Source: Sedimentibacter hydroxybenzoicus DSM 7310
GTDB lineage: Bacteria; Bacillota; Clostridia; Tissierellales; Sedimentibacteraceae
Assembly: GCF_013403245.1 (NCBI RefSeq)
Contig: NZ_JACBNQ010000014.1
Coordinates: 27,772-91,771, forward strand
Direction: 5' to 3'
Length of the DNA stretch: 64,000 bases
Made by a program: the position numbers and the translations under genes. This document shows positions 1 through 9,050 of the stretch, piece by piece; within the stretch, counting starts at the first letter, position 1; the number at the start of each line of letters is the position of its first letter. Below the pieces are notes generated by a model. It was not told the origin of the DNA. It was given only the letters and a program-made list of their open reading frames with translations, and searched no databases.

Positions 1-43
1 ATCTCTTTACAATACTTCTTTCTACTTCTTCAAATTTTTCCAT
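1..43 (-). CDS. Start of a PP-loop tRNA-thiolation protein (TtcA-like), cut by the window edge
   Basis: Only the first 14 codons are visible, beginning MEKFEEVERSIVKR at an ATG on the minus strand, 7 bases after the cysteine desulfurase stop codon. This opening resembles what I remember of clostridial TtcA-family ATP-binding proteins, which thiolate tRNA cytidine with sulfur from a cysteine desulfurase; placement directly behind such an enzyme agrees. The catalytic PP-loop lies outside the window, so ThiI or another protein is not excluded. Confidence 0.4.
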   Translation of the reverse strand, partial: MEKFEEVERSIVKR

Positions 44-50
44 GACCAAC

Positions 51-1172
51 CTACTTTGCAAAATTTGTATAGCATTCATCAAACTTTTCTAAAAATACCT
101 CTATATCCTTGTCACCTGTTAAATGACTGAAGCTTATTCTCAAAGTTGAAAGTGCTCTTTTTCTGTCCTTCGTCAGCGCATATATAGGTCGTGAGACGGT
201 ATTAGGGGCACAGCATGCTGATTTTGTGGAGACAAAAATATCAAACTCCTCCAAAGCCGCTTTAAACTTCTCCGTATTTACCTTGTTAATGCTTATGTTC
301 AATATATATGGAACTGAATATTCAGTACTGTTAATTCTAACATTTTTGTATTTATTCAGTTCGTTTCTGACTTTCAAATTAATACTTTTAACATATTTAT
401 ATCTGTCTTCTAAGCTTTCGAAAGCCAAAGACAGTGCCTTTTCCGCAGCGGCAATCATATTTAAGCTTGGTGTACCGCTTCGGAATTCTGTAGTTGAAAT
501 ACCGCCGTGAATGAGAGGTTCCAGCAATACATTTTCTTTTTTAATCAATACGCCGCATCCGTTTAATCCATAAAATTTATGAGGTGAAAATGTAATCAAA
601 TCTACATTTTCAAAAGATACAGGTATTTTACCTACAGCCTGCGTAGCATCTGTGTGAAAATAACAATTCGGATAAGCCGCCGTTAAACGGGCTATTTCAT
701 TTATTGGCTGCGTAATTCCAACCTCTCCGTCAACGCAGCATATGGAAACTAAGATTGTGTCTTTTCTTATCAAATCCTTTAAGCTTTGAAGTTCTACTAA
801 TCCATTATTGTCTACATCTGCATAATCAACTTCATATCCGTTGTTTTTTAAGTATTCAACCGCTCCATTGATGGAAGAATGCTCTAAATAGGTCGTTATA
901 ATATGCTTTCCATATTTTTTGTATTGCCCTGCAACTCCTTTTATTGCTAAATTGTTTGATTCACTGGCCCCTGAAGTATAAATTATTTCATTTGCTTGTA
1001 CATTTAACAGATTTGCAATTTTATCATTAGAATCTTTTAATCTCTCTGCCGCCAGAAAACCAAGCTTATGTGATGAATTAGGGTTAGCAATAAAATTCTT
1101 TGAAACCTCACTGAAAATATTTATAACCTGCTCGTCTGCAGGTGTATTTGCCGCATAATCTAAATAAATCAT
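51..1172 (-). CDS. Cysteine desulfurase family protein (NifS/IscS-like)
   Basis: This 373-residue PLP enzyme should take sulfur from L-cysteine as an enzyme persulfide, releasing alanine, for tRNA thiolation or Fe-S assembly. The fold-type I signature is complete: substrate-side YLDYAANTP at the N-terminus, SGASESNN near residue 70, HTDATQAVG near 175, the PLP lysine in SFSPHKF-type context (TFSPHKFYG) near 200, and the persulfide loop TKSACCAP near 330. GAGGTGG lies ahead of the ATG. It is the first gene of a minus-strand unit continuing into a probable tRNA-thiolating protein, so a role in tRNA sulfur transfer is the best inference. Length is normal for the family and nothing appears broken. 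Confidence 0.9.
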   Translation of the reverse strand: MIYLDYAANTPADEQVINIFSEVSKNFIANPNSSHKLGFLAAERLKDSNDKIANLLNVQANEIIYTSGASESNNLAIKGVAGQYKKYGKHIITTYLEHSSINGAVEYLKNNGYEVDYADVDNNGLVELQSLKDLIRKDTILVSICCVDGEVGITQPINEIARLTAAYPNCYFHTDATQAVGKIPVSFENVDLITFSPHKFYGLNGCGVLIKKENVLLEPLIHGGISTTEFRSGTPSLNMIAAAEKALSLAFESLEDRYKYVKSINLKVRNELNKYKNVRINSTEYSVPYILNISINKVNTEKFKAALEEFDIFVSTKSACCAPNTVSRPIYALTKDRKRALSTLRISFSHLTGDKDIEVFLEKFDECYTNFAK

Positions 1173-1194
1173 ATTCCACCTCTTTAACTAATTT

Positions 1195-1223
1195 ATTATA
1201 TAAATATTATCAAAATATTACAA
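1195..1223 (-). promoter_or_regulatory. Sigma-A promoter for the cysteine desulfurase gene
   Basis: On the minus strand TTGTAA (1223-1218) is followed by a 17-base spacer and a perfect TATAAT (1200-1195), about 23 bases before the start codon. Confidence 0.6.
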
Positions 1224-1257
1224 GGGGTAATTTATTGAGAACATTTTCACAAACATA

Positions 1258-1286
1258 TTGCTTAAAGTAATGTTTTTTGCTATTCT
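1258..1286 (+). promoter_or_regulatory. Possible sigma-A promoter for the AIM24-family gene
   Basis: TTGCTT and TATTCT are separated by 17 bases, 70 bases before the start at 1356. The short phrase TTACAAGG recurs at 1218, 1317 and 1335, which could be a binding site or chance in AT-rich DNA. Confidence 0.35.
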
Positions 1287-1355
1287 TAATATGATAATTG
1301 TAATAAATTTACATATTACAAGGGGAAATCAATTTACAAGGAGGGATTTAACAAA

Positions 1356-2168
1356 ATGAAAAGAGCACACGAAGTGGACTACCAAATATTTGGCGATGAC
1401 ATTCAATTTGTAGAAATCAAATTGGATTACGGCGAAACAATTGTTGCCGAGCCGGGTGCCATGATGTACATGGATTCAAGTATTGAAATGGACACTGTAT
1501 TTGGTGATGGTTCAGGTAAGGAATCAGGAAAAGGATTAAAGGGCATGCTGGCTACTGCAGGTAAAAGAGTATTAACGGGCGAAAATTTATTTACATCTGC
1601 TTTTACCAACAAAGCACCGGACAGTAGGGTGCTGGCTTTTGCAGCTCCCTATCCGGGAAAAATAATTCCCGTAGACCTTATGGATTTCGGAGGACAATTA
1701 GTTTGTCAGAGAGACTCATATCTTTGTTCTGCGAAGGGAATAGAAATCAGCATCGCATTTCAAAAGAAAATCGGTGCGGGCTTATTCGGCGGTGAAGGTT
1801 TTATCATGCAAAGATTGGTTGGTGACGGTTTGGCATTTTTACATGCCGGCGGAACTATAATTAAAAAAGAGCTTTCACCGGGTGAAATGCTTAAATTGGA
1901 TACGGGATGTTTAGTTGCTTTTACAAACGGAGTTGATTATGATGTTCAATTTGTAGGAAACGTAAAAAGCGCTTTGTTCGGAGGAGAAGGATTATTCCTT
2001 GCAACACTCCGGGGTCCCGGAACAGTATGGTTACAATCACTTCCGTTCAGCAGAATGGCAGACAGAATTTTCTCGGCAAGCAAAAAAGCCGGCGGAGGTA
2101 ACAGCAATAAGGGTGAAGGCAGCTTACTTGGTGGAATTGCCTTAGGCAATATATTCGGAAACGATTAA
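1356..2168 (+). CDS. TIGR00266 / AIM24 family protein
   Basis: A 270-residue protein of the widespread TIGR00266 (AIM24, DUF124) family, a beta-rich fold related to tryptophan RNA-binding attenuators. The biochemical role in bacteria is not established. Family features visible are the early ETIVAEPGAMMYMD segment, repeated GAGLFGGEGF / ALFGGEGLFLATL glycine-rich strands in the second half, and a low-complexity Gly/Asn tail ending in an LLGGIALGNIFG-like hydrophobic stretch that may touch the membrane. AAGGAGG precedes the ATG. It is monocistronic, closed by a strong terminator shared with the convergent ferredoxin gene. Confidence 0.85.
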   Translation: MKRAHEVDYQIFGDDIQFVEIKLDYGETIVAEPGAMMYMDSSIEMDTVFGDGSGKESGKGLKGMLATAGKRVLTGENLFTSAFTNKAPDSRVLAFAAPYPGKIIPVDLMDFGGQLVCQRDSYLCSAKGIEISIAFQKKIGAGLFGGEGFIMQRLVGDGLAFLHAGGTIIKKELSPGEMLKLDTGCLVAFTNGVDYDVQFVGNVKSALFGGEGLFLATLRGPGTVWLQSLPFSRMADRIFSASKKAGGGNSNKGEGSLLGGIALGNIFGND

Positions 2169-2172
2169 AATT

Positions 2173-2197
2173 AAAGGTGCCTTGGGCACCTTTTTTA
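2173..2197. terminator. Intrinsic terminator between convergent genes
   Basis: AAAGGTGCC, loop TTG, GGCACCTTT followed by a T-run closes the AIM24-family gene. The A-rich left flank lets it serve the minus-strand ferredoxin gene too, whose stop codon overlaps the hairpin. Confidence 0.85.
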
Positions 2198-2386
2198 TTC
2201 TTCGCAGAGAATTGCACTTGTCGGGCAACTGTCCTCTGATTCCTTTGCACAATCTTCATTTTCCGGAGCAACAGGATCCTGGATAACAACCGATATACTT
2301 TCATCATCTAATTCAAAAACCTCCGGACATAGTGATACGCAAAGCCCACAGCTTATACAGGCATCTCTGTCTACAATAGCTTTCAT
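2195..2386 (-). CDS. Small [4Fe-4S] ferredoxin
   Basis: A 63-residue electron carrier with a single cluster motif: C10-x2-C13-x2-C16 plus C54-Pro. The two further cysteines, C20 and C46, sit where Thermotoga-type monocluster ferredoxins form a disulfide, so a single [4Fe-4S] cluster with a structural disulfide is expected rather than two clusters. The middle of the chain is very acidic, as usual for ferredoxins. GGGAGG lies before the ATG and the gene has its own promoter. Its partner enzyme cannot be deduced, but oxidoreductases such as the indolepyruvate enzyme in this window need such a carrier. Confidence 0.9.
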   Translation of the reverse strand: MKAIVDRDACISCGLCVSLCPEVFELDDESISVVIQDPVAPENEDCAKESEDSCPTSAILCEE

Positions 2387-2420
2387 AAATAATCCTCCCG
2401 ATAAATATATTATTCAAATT

Positions 2421-2449
2421 ATTTTACCACAAAATTCATAAATGTCCAA
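2421..2449 (-). promoter_or_regulatory. Sigma-A promoter for the ferredoxin gene
   Basis: Minus strand TTGGAC, 17-base spacer, TAAAAT, with a TG two positions upstream of the -10 region. Confidence 0.6.
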
Positions 2450-2453
2450 TTAA

Positions 2454-2639
2454 TCATTCTAATTCTTTATGATGGATTGCATTTATTATAATTTGTTTTG
2501 CTTTTTCGTGGCCATATTTTGCTTTACCTTGTATTTCCGGAACCGGTGGCTGGTCATTTTTTGTGAAATGTTGCTTTTTATTACTTTCGGTTCCATGCGG
2601 TTCTCTCGGGTCAGGTCTTCTCATTCCCTTTTTAGCCAT
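2454..2639 (-). CDS. Small basic protein of unknown function
   Basis: A 61-residue protein beginning MAKKGMRRPDPREPHG and ending in a short helical stretch, rich in Lys, Arg, Pro and His. The start at 2639 is chosen because AGGTG stands 6 bases upstream; a longer reading to 2687 has no ribosome site at its start. No membrane segment, cysteine pair or known enzyme motif is visible. Codon use looks like that of its neighbours, so it is probably a true gene. It lies between the cofactor operon and the ferredoxin gene, and a TATAAT on the minus strand near 2700 could give it its own transcript. Function unknown. Confidence 0.6.
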   Translation of the reverse strand: MAKKGMRRPDPREPHGTESNKKQHFTKNDQPPVPEIQGKAKYGHEKAKQIIINAIHHKELE

Positions 2640-2715
2640 ATAAATCACCTCTTGCTTATTGTGATTTATTTCAATTAATTTATTCAAGGTTTTATGGTAT
2701 TATAAACTGCGAATC

Positions 2716-3147
2716 TTAAATTATGATAATTTCGTCTCCCGCTTTTATCCATCCAGACTTTAAAACCTTCGTAAAAATACCTTCTCTCGGCATCACACAA
2801 TCACCGACTATATTTCTGATTGAGCATCCCAAATGACATTCCTTTCCTATTTGAGTTACTTCCATTTCTGTCTCTCCTATTTTTAATTTTGTTCCAATAG
2901 GGAGTTCATAAAGAACGATTCCTTCCGTTGTAAGATTTTCAGCAAAAATTCCGTTACAGCTTCCCTCGATTTTCTCCATATCAAGCTTATCAATACTTTC
3001 TTTCCCTAACAAGCTTACTTGTCTGTGCCATTTGCCTGCATGAGCATCTCCGGCCAAGCCGTGATCAACTTCAAAATATCCTTTTTCTATAGGTTCTTTG
3101 GGAATTCCCTTTTCTTCACTTATATTAACTGCTAATACTTTCGCCAT
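2716..3147 (-). CDS. MOSC domain protein
   Basis: A 143-residue stand-alone MOSC (MOCO sulfurase C-terminal) domain protein. These bind molybdopterin-type cofactor and are thought to deliver sulfur or mature cofactor to enzymes. The conserved pattern is present: GLAGDAHAGKWHRQVSLL near residues 30-47, FAENLTTEGI near 68-77, and the reactive cysteine region KECHLGCSIRNIVGDCVMPREG near 101-122. It is the last gene of the tungstate/pterin operon, 18 bases after moaC, which supports a cofactor-handling role. The precise reaction is inferred. Confidence 0.85.
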   Translation of the reverse strand: MAKVLAVNISEEKGIPKEPIEKGYFEVDHGLAGDAHAGKWHRQVSLLGKESIDKLDMEKIEGSCNGIFAENLTTEGIVLYELPIGTKLKIGETEMEVTQIGKECHLGCSIRNIVGDCVMPREGIFTKVLKSGWIKAGDEIIII

Positions 3148-3165
3148 ATTTTATCTCCAATAATC

Positions 3166-3639
3166 TCATTTTCGTTCAAACAATCCGGTCTTGCCGCCTG
3201 TTTTTTTTAAAAGCACAACATCTGATATTGCCATTTCTTTGTCTATCGCTTTACACATGTCATAAATTGTCAACCCTGCTGCGGTTACTGCTGTAAGCGC
3301 TTCCATTTCAACGCCGGTCTGACCTGTGCATTTGACTGTTGATGTTATTTCAATTTTGTTTTCTTCAAAATTTAAGGTGAAGACAATATCGCAGCCGGAA
3401 ATCATTATAGGATGGCACATCGGAATTATATCCGATGTTTTCTTCGCCGCCATAATTCCTGAAACCTGTGCAACAGATAAAACATCTCCCTTTTTTATAG
3501 TTCCTTCTTTTATTTTTTCCAATGTTTCTTTTTTCATATATATATTTCCGCGTGCGATGGCTTCTCTGACAGTTTCCTGCTTCTTGCTCACATCGACCAT
3601 CTTTGCTCTGCCCTGTTCATTTATATGAGTTAACTCCAT
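3166..3639 (-). CDS. moaC: Cyclic pyranopterin monophosphate synthase MoaC
   Basis: MoaC rearranges 3',8-cyclo-dihydro-GTP, the MoaA product, into cyclic pyranopterin monophosphate, completing the first stage of molybdopterin synthesis. The 157-residue length is typical. Diagnostic segments are the N-terminal DVSKK start, the substrate-binding [10 protein letters not shown] near residue 75, the [16 protein letters not shown] stretch near 105-120 and the C-terminal [11 protein letters not shown] with the catalytic lysine. It follows moaA by one base, so the two steps are translated together. Confidence 0.95.
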   Translation of the reverse strand: MELTHINEQGRAKMVDVSKKQETVREAIARGNIYMKKETLEKIKEGTIKKGDVLSVAQVSGIMAAKKTSDIIPMCHPIMISGCDIVFTLNFEENKIEITSTVKCTGQTGVEMEALTAVTAAGLTIYDMCKAIDKEMAISDVVLLKKTGGKTGLFERK

Positions 3640-3640
3640 A

Positions 3641-4597
3641 TTAACCTCCGATTTGAAACATCATTCTGTCTGTGTCACTTTTATTCTCATTTTCTAAATG
3701 ATGCTCCTGTGGTTTATTATAAACTGCATCACTTATGATTTCTGTTAACTTTTTCTCATCATTTAAATACGGCTTCAAATTGATTTCTTCCAATGAATGA
3801 AGACACGGCTTGATCGTTCCCGTCGATGTCAACCTTATCCTGTTGCAATCCGAACAAAATTTGCAGCTGACGGGGCTTATGAGACCGACCGTTCCTTTTG
3901 CTCCGGGAATTTTATATACAGATGCAACCTTGCTGTCGTCCTTCACAGGTATTAACTTTGGAAGTTTTTCTAAGATATCTTCCACCTTCATTTTACAAGC
4001 TTCGTAATATTTAAGACCCTCTCCTATAGGCATCAATTCAATAAACCTTACCTGAATCGGCTTATCCAAAGTCATATTTATAAAATCTTCTATTTCATCA
4101 TCATTGATGCCTTTCATAAGCACTACATTAATTTTAACAGGGACCATTTTCAACTCTATGCATTTTTCTATTGCTTTCAAAACCTTGTTTATGTCCCCTG
4201 ATCTTGTAATTTTTTTGAATTTATCAGCATTTAAAGTGTCCAGGCTTATATTAACACGCCTTAATCCAGCTTTTTTTAGGTCCTCGGCCATATCATATAA
4301 AAGAATACCGTTCGTAGTTAATGAAATATCATTGATTGAGTCAATGGCTGCCGTATGTCGTATAAGCTTGTCTATTCCCTTTAATAAAAGGGGCTCACCT
4401 CCTGTAAACCTTACCTTTTTAATACCCAATGCGGCACACGCGGTAATTATTTTTTCGACTTCTTCAAAGCGCAATATATCATCATGGCATTTTTTCTCAA
4501 TTCCTTTTTCGGGCATACAGTATACACAGCGCAAATTACATCTGTCTGTTAGGGAAACTCGCAAGTAATCTATAGTTCTTCCTCTTTTATCAAGCAT
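3641..4597 (-). CDS. moaA: GTP 3',8-cyclase MoaA (radical SAM)
   Basis: MoaA uses a 5'-deoxyadenosyl radical to cyclise GTP, the first committed step of molybdopterin synthesis. The 318-residue protein carries the radical-[11 protein letters not shown] cluster motif at residues 19-26, the SAM-binding RFTGGEPLL segment near 65, and the second C-terminal cluster as CKFCSDCNR with a further Cys in IKPCLHS near 260-285. The Gly-Gly needed for C-terminal activation is the protein's last pair, as in the family. Its ATG overlaps the upstream stop as TAATG, implying translational coupling. Confidence 0.96.
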   Translation of the reverse strand: MLDKRGRTIDYLRVSLTDRCNLRCVYCMPEKGIEKKCHDDILRFEEVEKIITACAALGIKKVRFTGGEPLLLKGIDKLIRHTAAIDSINDISLTTNGILLYDMAEDLKKAGLRRVNISLDTLNADKFKKITRSGDINKVLKAIEKCIELKMVPVKINVVLMKGINDDEIEDFINMTLDKPIQVRFIELMPIGEGLKYYEACKMKVEDILEKLPKLIPVKDDSKVASVYKIPGAKGTVGLISPVSCKFCSDCNRIRLTSTGTIKPCLHSLEEINLKPYLNDEKKLTEIISDAVYNKPQEHHLENENKSDTDRMMFQIGG

Positions 4598-6510
4598 TAC
4601 ATCAGCTCCTGAAGTTTTATAATCGTGCCTGTATTTGAATAGTCATATCCTCCAAGCTCATCAAGCTTATCTTTGAATTCTTCAGATTTTATTGTTTCTA
4701 AAAATTCCTTTACAATTTCAGAATCCATATATTCTTCCGGAATTGCCAGGTCGTATTCTTCGTTGCAAACAGGTATAAAATCAAGCCCCATCAAGCTTGC
4801 CGCCGAATAAACTCCAAGACCTGCATCCGCATCACCTGCTTCCACCGCTGCGGCAACCGCTAAATGCGTAAACTCTTCTCTGAAATATCCCTTTATTTTT
4901 TGCGGGTCAATATTTAATTTATTCAAATTGTAGTCAAGAAGCAACCTCGTGCCTGAGCCTCTTTGTCTGTTTACAAATTTTACATCGTCTCTAAGCAAAT
5001 CCTCAAACTTAGTTATATTTTTAGGATTTCCTTTTTCAACAATAAATCCTTGAATTCTGTTGACACATTTCACTAAACATATTTTTTTACCAGGCACATA
5101 TTTTTTTAAATATGATACGTTGTATTCTCCCGTTTCCATATCCAATAAATGTGTGGGCGCCATATGGGTTTCGCTTGTTTTTAATGCCATCAGACCGCCT
5201 GTGCTTCCTACATTGGATGAAGAAAGGAAATATTTCTTATTTCTATTATGCATTATATCTGCCGCAATATCAATTATCGGGTCGTGACTTCCAATACACA
5301 CCAATGTATTTTTTATTTTATCCTCGGCACTTAACAGCTTTATTTTAACTTCGGTACCGGATTCAATTCCTTCAGTATGCTGGTTAATTTCCAAAACTCC
5401 GTCTGCATTTACCAGTGACATGGTGGCTCCTGCTCCTCTCGTTAAAGGAGTAGCAACGTATTTACCTCCTATGAATCCTAGCCTTACTCTTACAAATTCA
5501 TGGTATTTTAACGATGACATGCATCGTTTAGTCAAGCTTGCATTTACAATTTTTCTTTCCTCTGTTTCAAGACACTGATAACTGTAAATCAATTCTTTAA
5601 CTATTTCCTCCATAACGAAGTATGCCGAAACAGGAAATCCCGGTATTCCGATGATTGGTTTATCATTTATTATACCCAGCATGACAGGTTTACCCGGTTT
5701 TATAGCCACACCGTGGACTATTAATTCTCCCACTTCACTTATAACAGATGAAGTAAAGTCCTCCCTGCCCGCCGATGAACCGGCATTAATCAATACCACA
5801 TCGTTTTCTTCATTTGCTTTTAATACGGTGTCTTTTATGAGTTTATAATTATCCTTGATTATTGAGTATCTGTTAGGAATTCCTCCCCACTCTGTAACCT
5901 GAGCCGTAAATGTTCTCGAGTTAAAGTCTATTATATCTCCAACCCTTAATTCTGATCCGGGTTCAACCAATTCCGTTCCGGTTGGTATAATCCCAACAGC
6001 AGGTCTCTTAAATACTTCAACAGTATTTATACCTCCTGCAATTAAAGCACCTATATCAACGGGACGTATTTTATGCCTTGATGGAACTATAAGCTGATTT
6101 TCAACTATATCCTCGCCTAACGGTCTTATGTTTTGCCATGGCACAGAACTCTGATATATTTTTATATGTCTGTCATCAACCTTAATTAAATCCTCAACCA
6201 TTATTACACAATCGAATTCCCTTGGGATTGGATCGCCTGTGTCAACCACCACATAATCCTCACCTTCCGTAAGAGTTATGTGATTTCTGTCCGATGCACC
6301 AAAGGTTTTTTCACTTTTAACGGCAATTCCGTCCATTGCCGATGAATTGTAGTGCGGTGACGAAAGATGAGCAAATACGGGCTTTGTTGTCACTCTGCCC
6401 AGAGCATCCCAAGTATTAACTATTTCTGTCTGTAATCTTAATTTTAATTTATCAAAGTATATTTTTTTTGCCTCATCCAATTCATAATTCGAAAGATATA
6501 CCTTTTGCAT
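4597..6510 (-). CDS. MoeA-type molybdopterin molybdenumtransferase fused to a periplasmic-binding-like domain
   Basis: A 637-residue two-part protein. Residues 1 to about 400 are a full MoeA enzyme, which inserts metal into adenylylated molybdopterin, with [12 protein letters not shown] near 50, VDTGDPIP near 90 and the nucleotide-binding [11 protein letters not shown] and [23 protein letters not shown] segments. Residues about 410-637 are a substrate-binding-protein fold (COG1910 type) with ICIGSHDP-like opening, [14 protein letters not shown] and [14 protein letters not shown] motifs but no signal peptide, so this domain is cytoplasmic and probably senses or channels oxyanion or pterin. Such fusions recur in clostridia. 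It sits beside a second, simple MoeA. Confidence 0.92.
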   Translation of the reverse strand: MQKVYLSNYELDEAKKIYFDKLKLRLQTEIVNTWDALGRVTTKPVFAHLSSPHYNSSAMDGIAVKSEKTFGASDRNHITLTEGEDYVVVDTGDPIPREFDCVIMVEDLIKVDDRHIKIYQSSVPWQNIRPLGEDIVENQLIVPSRHKIRPVDIGALIAGGINTVEVFKRPAVGIIPTGTELVEPGSELRVGDIIDFNSRTFTAQVTEWGGIPNRYSIIKDNYKLIKDTVLKANEENDVVLINAGSSAGREDFTSSVISEVGELIVHGVAIKPGKPVMLGIINDKPIIGIPGFPVSAYFVMEEIVKELIYSYQCLETEERKIVNASLTKRCMSSLKYHEFVRVRLGFIGGKYVATPLTRGAGATMSLVNADGVLEINQHTEGIESGTEVKIKLLSAEDKIKNTLVCIGSHDPIIDIAADIMHNRNKKYFLSSSNVGSTGGLMALKTSETHMAPTHLLDMETGEYNVSYLKKYVPGKKICLVKCVNRIQGFIVEKGNPKNITKFEDLLRDDVKFVNRQRGSGTRLLLDYNLNKLNIDPQKIKGYFREEFTHLAVAAAVEAGDADAGLGVYSAASLMGLDFIPVCNEEYDLAIPEEYMDSEIVKEFLETIKSEEFKDKLDELGGYDYSNTGTIIKLQELM

Positions 6511-6519
6511 CTTTTCCTC

Positions 6520-7743
6520 CTAAAACTTAAATACTTTTACCGACTGACCTTCCTTTATGCCTTCTTCGTTTCTTTCTATTCTGATAAAGCCCCATGCTTT
6601 AGAGAAGCCTGTTATCAGTCCTGATTTACCAAACACCGGTGCCGCCACTAATTCACCTTTTTTTTCTTCTATTGTTACAGGCAGAAATTCTTCTCTTCCC
6701 TTTGCCTTATGGTAATTAAATTTAAATCTGCACTCTATAGGATATATAGTTTCTTTATGCCCTGTTATTTTTTCTATATAATGCTTTACGATAACCTTAA
6801 AAATTACTGCACATGCAAGAGGATGACCGGGAAGTCCGAATATTATTTTATTGCCGGATTTTCCTATTATTGTAGGTTTTCCGGGCTTTACGGAAATACC
6901 GTGAACCATAAGTTCTCCATCATTTAAATCCTTTATTACATTTACGGTGTTGTCCTTTTTGCCTACCGAACTGCCTCCTGACATTAATACAATGTCACAT
7001 TCGTCAACTGCTTTTTCTACAGTTTGTTTTAACAATTCATATTCATCCTTAACAACTCCGTAATTAACAGGCTCACAACCACTTTCTTCTGTTAATGAGT
7101 GCAGCAAATATGTATTTATATCTCTTATTTGTCCCGGCTTAATACTTTCAGCGGGATGTACAACTTCATCTCCGGTTGATATTATACCTATTTTAGGTTT
7201 TTTATATACTTCCACCTCATAATATCCTAAGCTTGCAAGCACTCCTATTTCATAAGCCCTGAGCTTTGTTCCCTTAGCTATGACTTGTTCACCCTTTTTA
7301 ATATCTTCGCCGATTTCTACTACATTTTCACCGGGCGATGTTGCTTTTGAGGTTAAAATTACCTCATCATCCAGCTTTTCCGTATATTCAATCATTACAA
7401 CAGAATCTGCCCCCATGGGAATTGCCCCTCCGGTAGGAACATAGTAGCACTGACCCGGTATTTTAATTTCAGCCGACGGTTCTTCTCCCATTAAAATTTC
7501 ACCCTTTAAGTCAAGAACAGATTGAATTGATTCGCTTGCCCCAAACACATCCCTGGAATTAACAGCATAGCCGTCTACCGTTGATCTTCTGAAATCGGGA
7601 ACATTATCTTTTGCAATTACATCATTCGTTAAAATTCTGCCTGTTGCATTAAGAAGTGTTACTTTTTCAGTTGCTAGGCTGTAGCTAAAACTGTCTATAA
7701 GCTTTGTTGTATCTTTAACTGTCATAACATTAAATAAATCCAT
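6520..7743 (-). CDS. moeA: Molybdopterin molybdenumtransferase MoeA
   Basis: A 407-residue stand-alone MoeA that should insert molybdate or tungstate into MPT-AMP. Typical elements are DFRRSTVDGYAV near residue 50, YYVPTGGAIPMGADSVVMIE near 105-125, MSGGSSVGKKD near 260 and HGISVKPGKPTIIG near 285 with GLPGHPLA. Two MoeA paralogues side by side recall organisms that use both Mo and W, where each copy may prefer one metal; this is inference. Nine bases separate it from the neighbouring genes and ribosome sites are present on both sides. Confidence 0.95.
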   Translation of the reverse strand: MDLFNVMTVKDTTKLIDSFSYSLATEKVTLLNATGRILTNDVIAKDNVPDFRRSTVDGYAVNSRDVFGASESIQSVLDLKGEILMGEEPSAEIKIPGQCYYVPTGGAIPMGADSVVMIEYTEKLDDEVILTSKATSPGENVVEIGEDIKKGEQVIAKGTKLRAYEIGVLASLGYYEVEVYKKPKIGIISTGDEVVHPAESIKPGQIRDINTYLLHSLTEESGCEPVNYGVVKDEYELLKQTVEKAVDECDIVLMSGGSSVGKKDNTVNVIKDLNDGELMVHGISVKPGKPTIIGKSGNKIIFGLPGHPLACAVIFKVIVKHYIEKITGHKETIYPIECRFKFNYHKAKGREEFLPVTIEEKKGELVAAPVFGKSGLITGFSKAWGFIRIERNEEGIKEGQSVKVFKF

Positions 7744-7752
7744 TTTCTGCTC

Positions 7753-8241
7753 CTATCTTGCACATTCTCCTTCAGTGCCCTTCAGTATTTCAATTCCGTG
7801 AGGCAGTGCAGGAAGTATAAAACTCAAATTCTCAACAGCTCCCTTCGGACTACCCGGAAGGTTTACTATCAATGTATTGTCTCTTATGCCTGCCGTTGCT
7901 CTTGACAGCATAGCCTTGGGCGTTATAGCAAGCGACATTTGTCTCATTGCTTCGGATATACCGGGCGTTTGCTTTTTTATAACCTTCATAGTTGCTTCCG
8001 GAGTAACATCCCTTTTCGAAAATCCCGTTCCGCCGTTTGTAAGTATTAAATCAAGCTTAAGCTCATCACACATATATATTAATTCTTCACATATTAAGTC
8101 CATTTCATCAGGTATTATTTTATAATAATCCAATTTATATATATTTTCGTCTAAGCTGTCCTTTATAGCCGGACCTGTTCCGTCTATCCTTTCTCCTCTT
8201 GAGCCCTTGTCGCTTATGGTTAATATCCCGGTCCTTATCAT
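7753..8241 (-). CDS. mog: Molybdopterin adenylyltransferase (MogA/MoaB family)
   Basis: A 162-residue protein that should adenylylate molybdopterin before metal insertion by MoeA. It shows the family opening GILTISDKGSRGERIDGTGP, the MPT-binding ILTNGGTGFSKRDVTPEA near residues 65-82 and the closing NLPGSPKGAVEN. Length matches MogA/MoaB. The gene order mog-moeA mirrors the order of reactions. moaD, moaE, moeB and mobA are not in the window and must be elsewhere. Confidence 0.93.
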   Translation of the reverse strand: MIRTGILTISDKGSRGERIDGTGPAIKDSLDENIYKLDYYKIIPDEMDLICEELIYMCDELKLDLILTNGGTGFSKRDVTPEATMKVIKKQTPGISEAMRQMSLAITPKAMLSRATAGIRDNTLIVNLPGSPKGAVENLSFILPALPHGIEILKGTEGECAR

Positions 8242-8266
8242 ATTTCCTCCATTTATTTAAAAGTTT

Positions 8267-8357
8267 GAGTAAGATACTTCGCTTCCGTTCAGTATGACGA
8301 GAAACCAATTTTCTGTCATTCTGAGAGCTATAGCCCGAAGAATCTATCTCATTACTC
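8267..8357. repeat. Dispersed palindromic repeat, GTCATTCTGAG / CGAAGAATCT family, copy 1
   Basis: About 90 bases folding as an imperfect hairpin: GAGTAA at 8267 pairs with TTACTC at 8352, ACTTCG with CGAAG, and TATGAC with GTCAT around an A/T loop. It lies inside the tupC-mog gap and overlaps the tupC stop codon. The same vocabulary (GTCATCCTGA, GAAGGATCTTC) recurs at 58438-58500. Similar sequences are common as intergenic repeats in many bacteria. Confidence 0.65.
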
Positions 8358-9048
8358 ATATATTCAAAATTTGTTTTAATAATTTGTTCTTTGGATTGCC
8401 AAGCACTCCATCCTTGTCGCCCATTTCCAATATTTTGCCCTTATCCATAAAAATCACATAGTCCGCAATTCTCTTTGCCTGATAAACATCGTGAGTTACC
8501 ACTATAACTGTTCTGTTATCCTTTGATAAATTTTTTATAAGCTCCTCCGCCTTCATGGAGCTTTCTATATCCATTGCTGCCGTCGGCTCGTCAAGCATAG
8601 TAACTTCCGTTTCTAAAACTGATGTTCTTAAAAGAGCAACCTTGGCTCTTTCTCCACCTGAAAGCCAGTGGGATTTTTTATTTAATAATTCTTCCACATT
8701 AAAATAATGTATGTATTTATTTAATCGATTTTCAATTTCTTTATTATTTATTTTCTTATATTTTAACCCGCTTATAATATTTTCGTAGGATGTTTTTCTG
8801 AAAAGATATGGTTTTTGCAACAATATAGTTATTGAATTCTTAATCGAACTGTCTAACTTGTTGCCGTTATATAATATATTACCACTTGTAAGTGAATTTA
8901 AACCTGAAATACAACTTAAAAGTGTACTTTTTCCGCTTCCGTTAGAACCTAAAATAACATATATTCCTTTTTTTATTGTTAAATTATCTATATCCAGAAT
9001 GCGGCTGTCACCATAATCTTTAATTGCATTTTCTACCGTTATAACCAA
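8356..9048 (-). CDS. tupC: Tungstate/molybdate ABC transporter, ATP-binding protein
   Basis: A 230-residue ABC ATPase driving the oxyanion importer encoded upstream. Walker A is GSNGSGKST near residue 35, the signature motif LSGGERAKVALLR near 125, Walker B VTMLDEPTA near 150 and the switch histidine VVTHD near 182. The start is a TTG at 9048, supported by AGGAGG about nine bases ahead; no ATG fits. The permease stop codon is 2 bases upstream. The pairing with TupA supports tungstate over other anions. Confidence 0.9.
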   Translation of the reverse strand: MVITVENAIKDYGDSRILDIDNLTIKKGIYVILGSNGSGKSTLLSCISGLNSLTSGNILYNGNKLDSSIKNSITILLQKPYLFRKTSYENIISGLKYKKINNKEIENRLNKYIHYFNVEELLNKKSHWLSGGERAKVALLRTSVLETEVTMLDEPTAAMDIESSMKAEELIKNLSKDNRTVIVVTHDVYQAKRIADYVIFMDKGKILEMGDKDGVLGNPKNKLLKQILNI

Positions 9049-9050
9049 GA

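Noticed and set aside
226..510. Plus-strand frames opposite the cysteine desulfurase and other long genes
   Set aside because: They are antisense shadows of clear genes, with no ribosome sites and odd composition.
8135..8359. Minus-strand frame of about 74 codons across the mog start and the repeat
   Set aside because: It overlaps the mog coding region in another frame and consists mostly of repeat sequence; no ribosome site.
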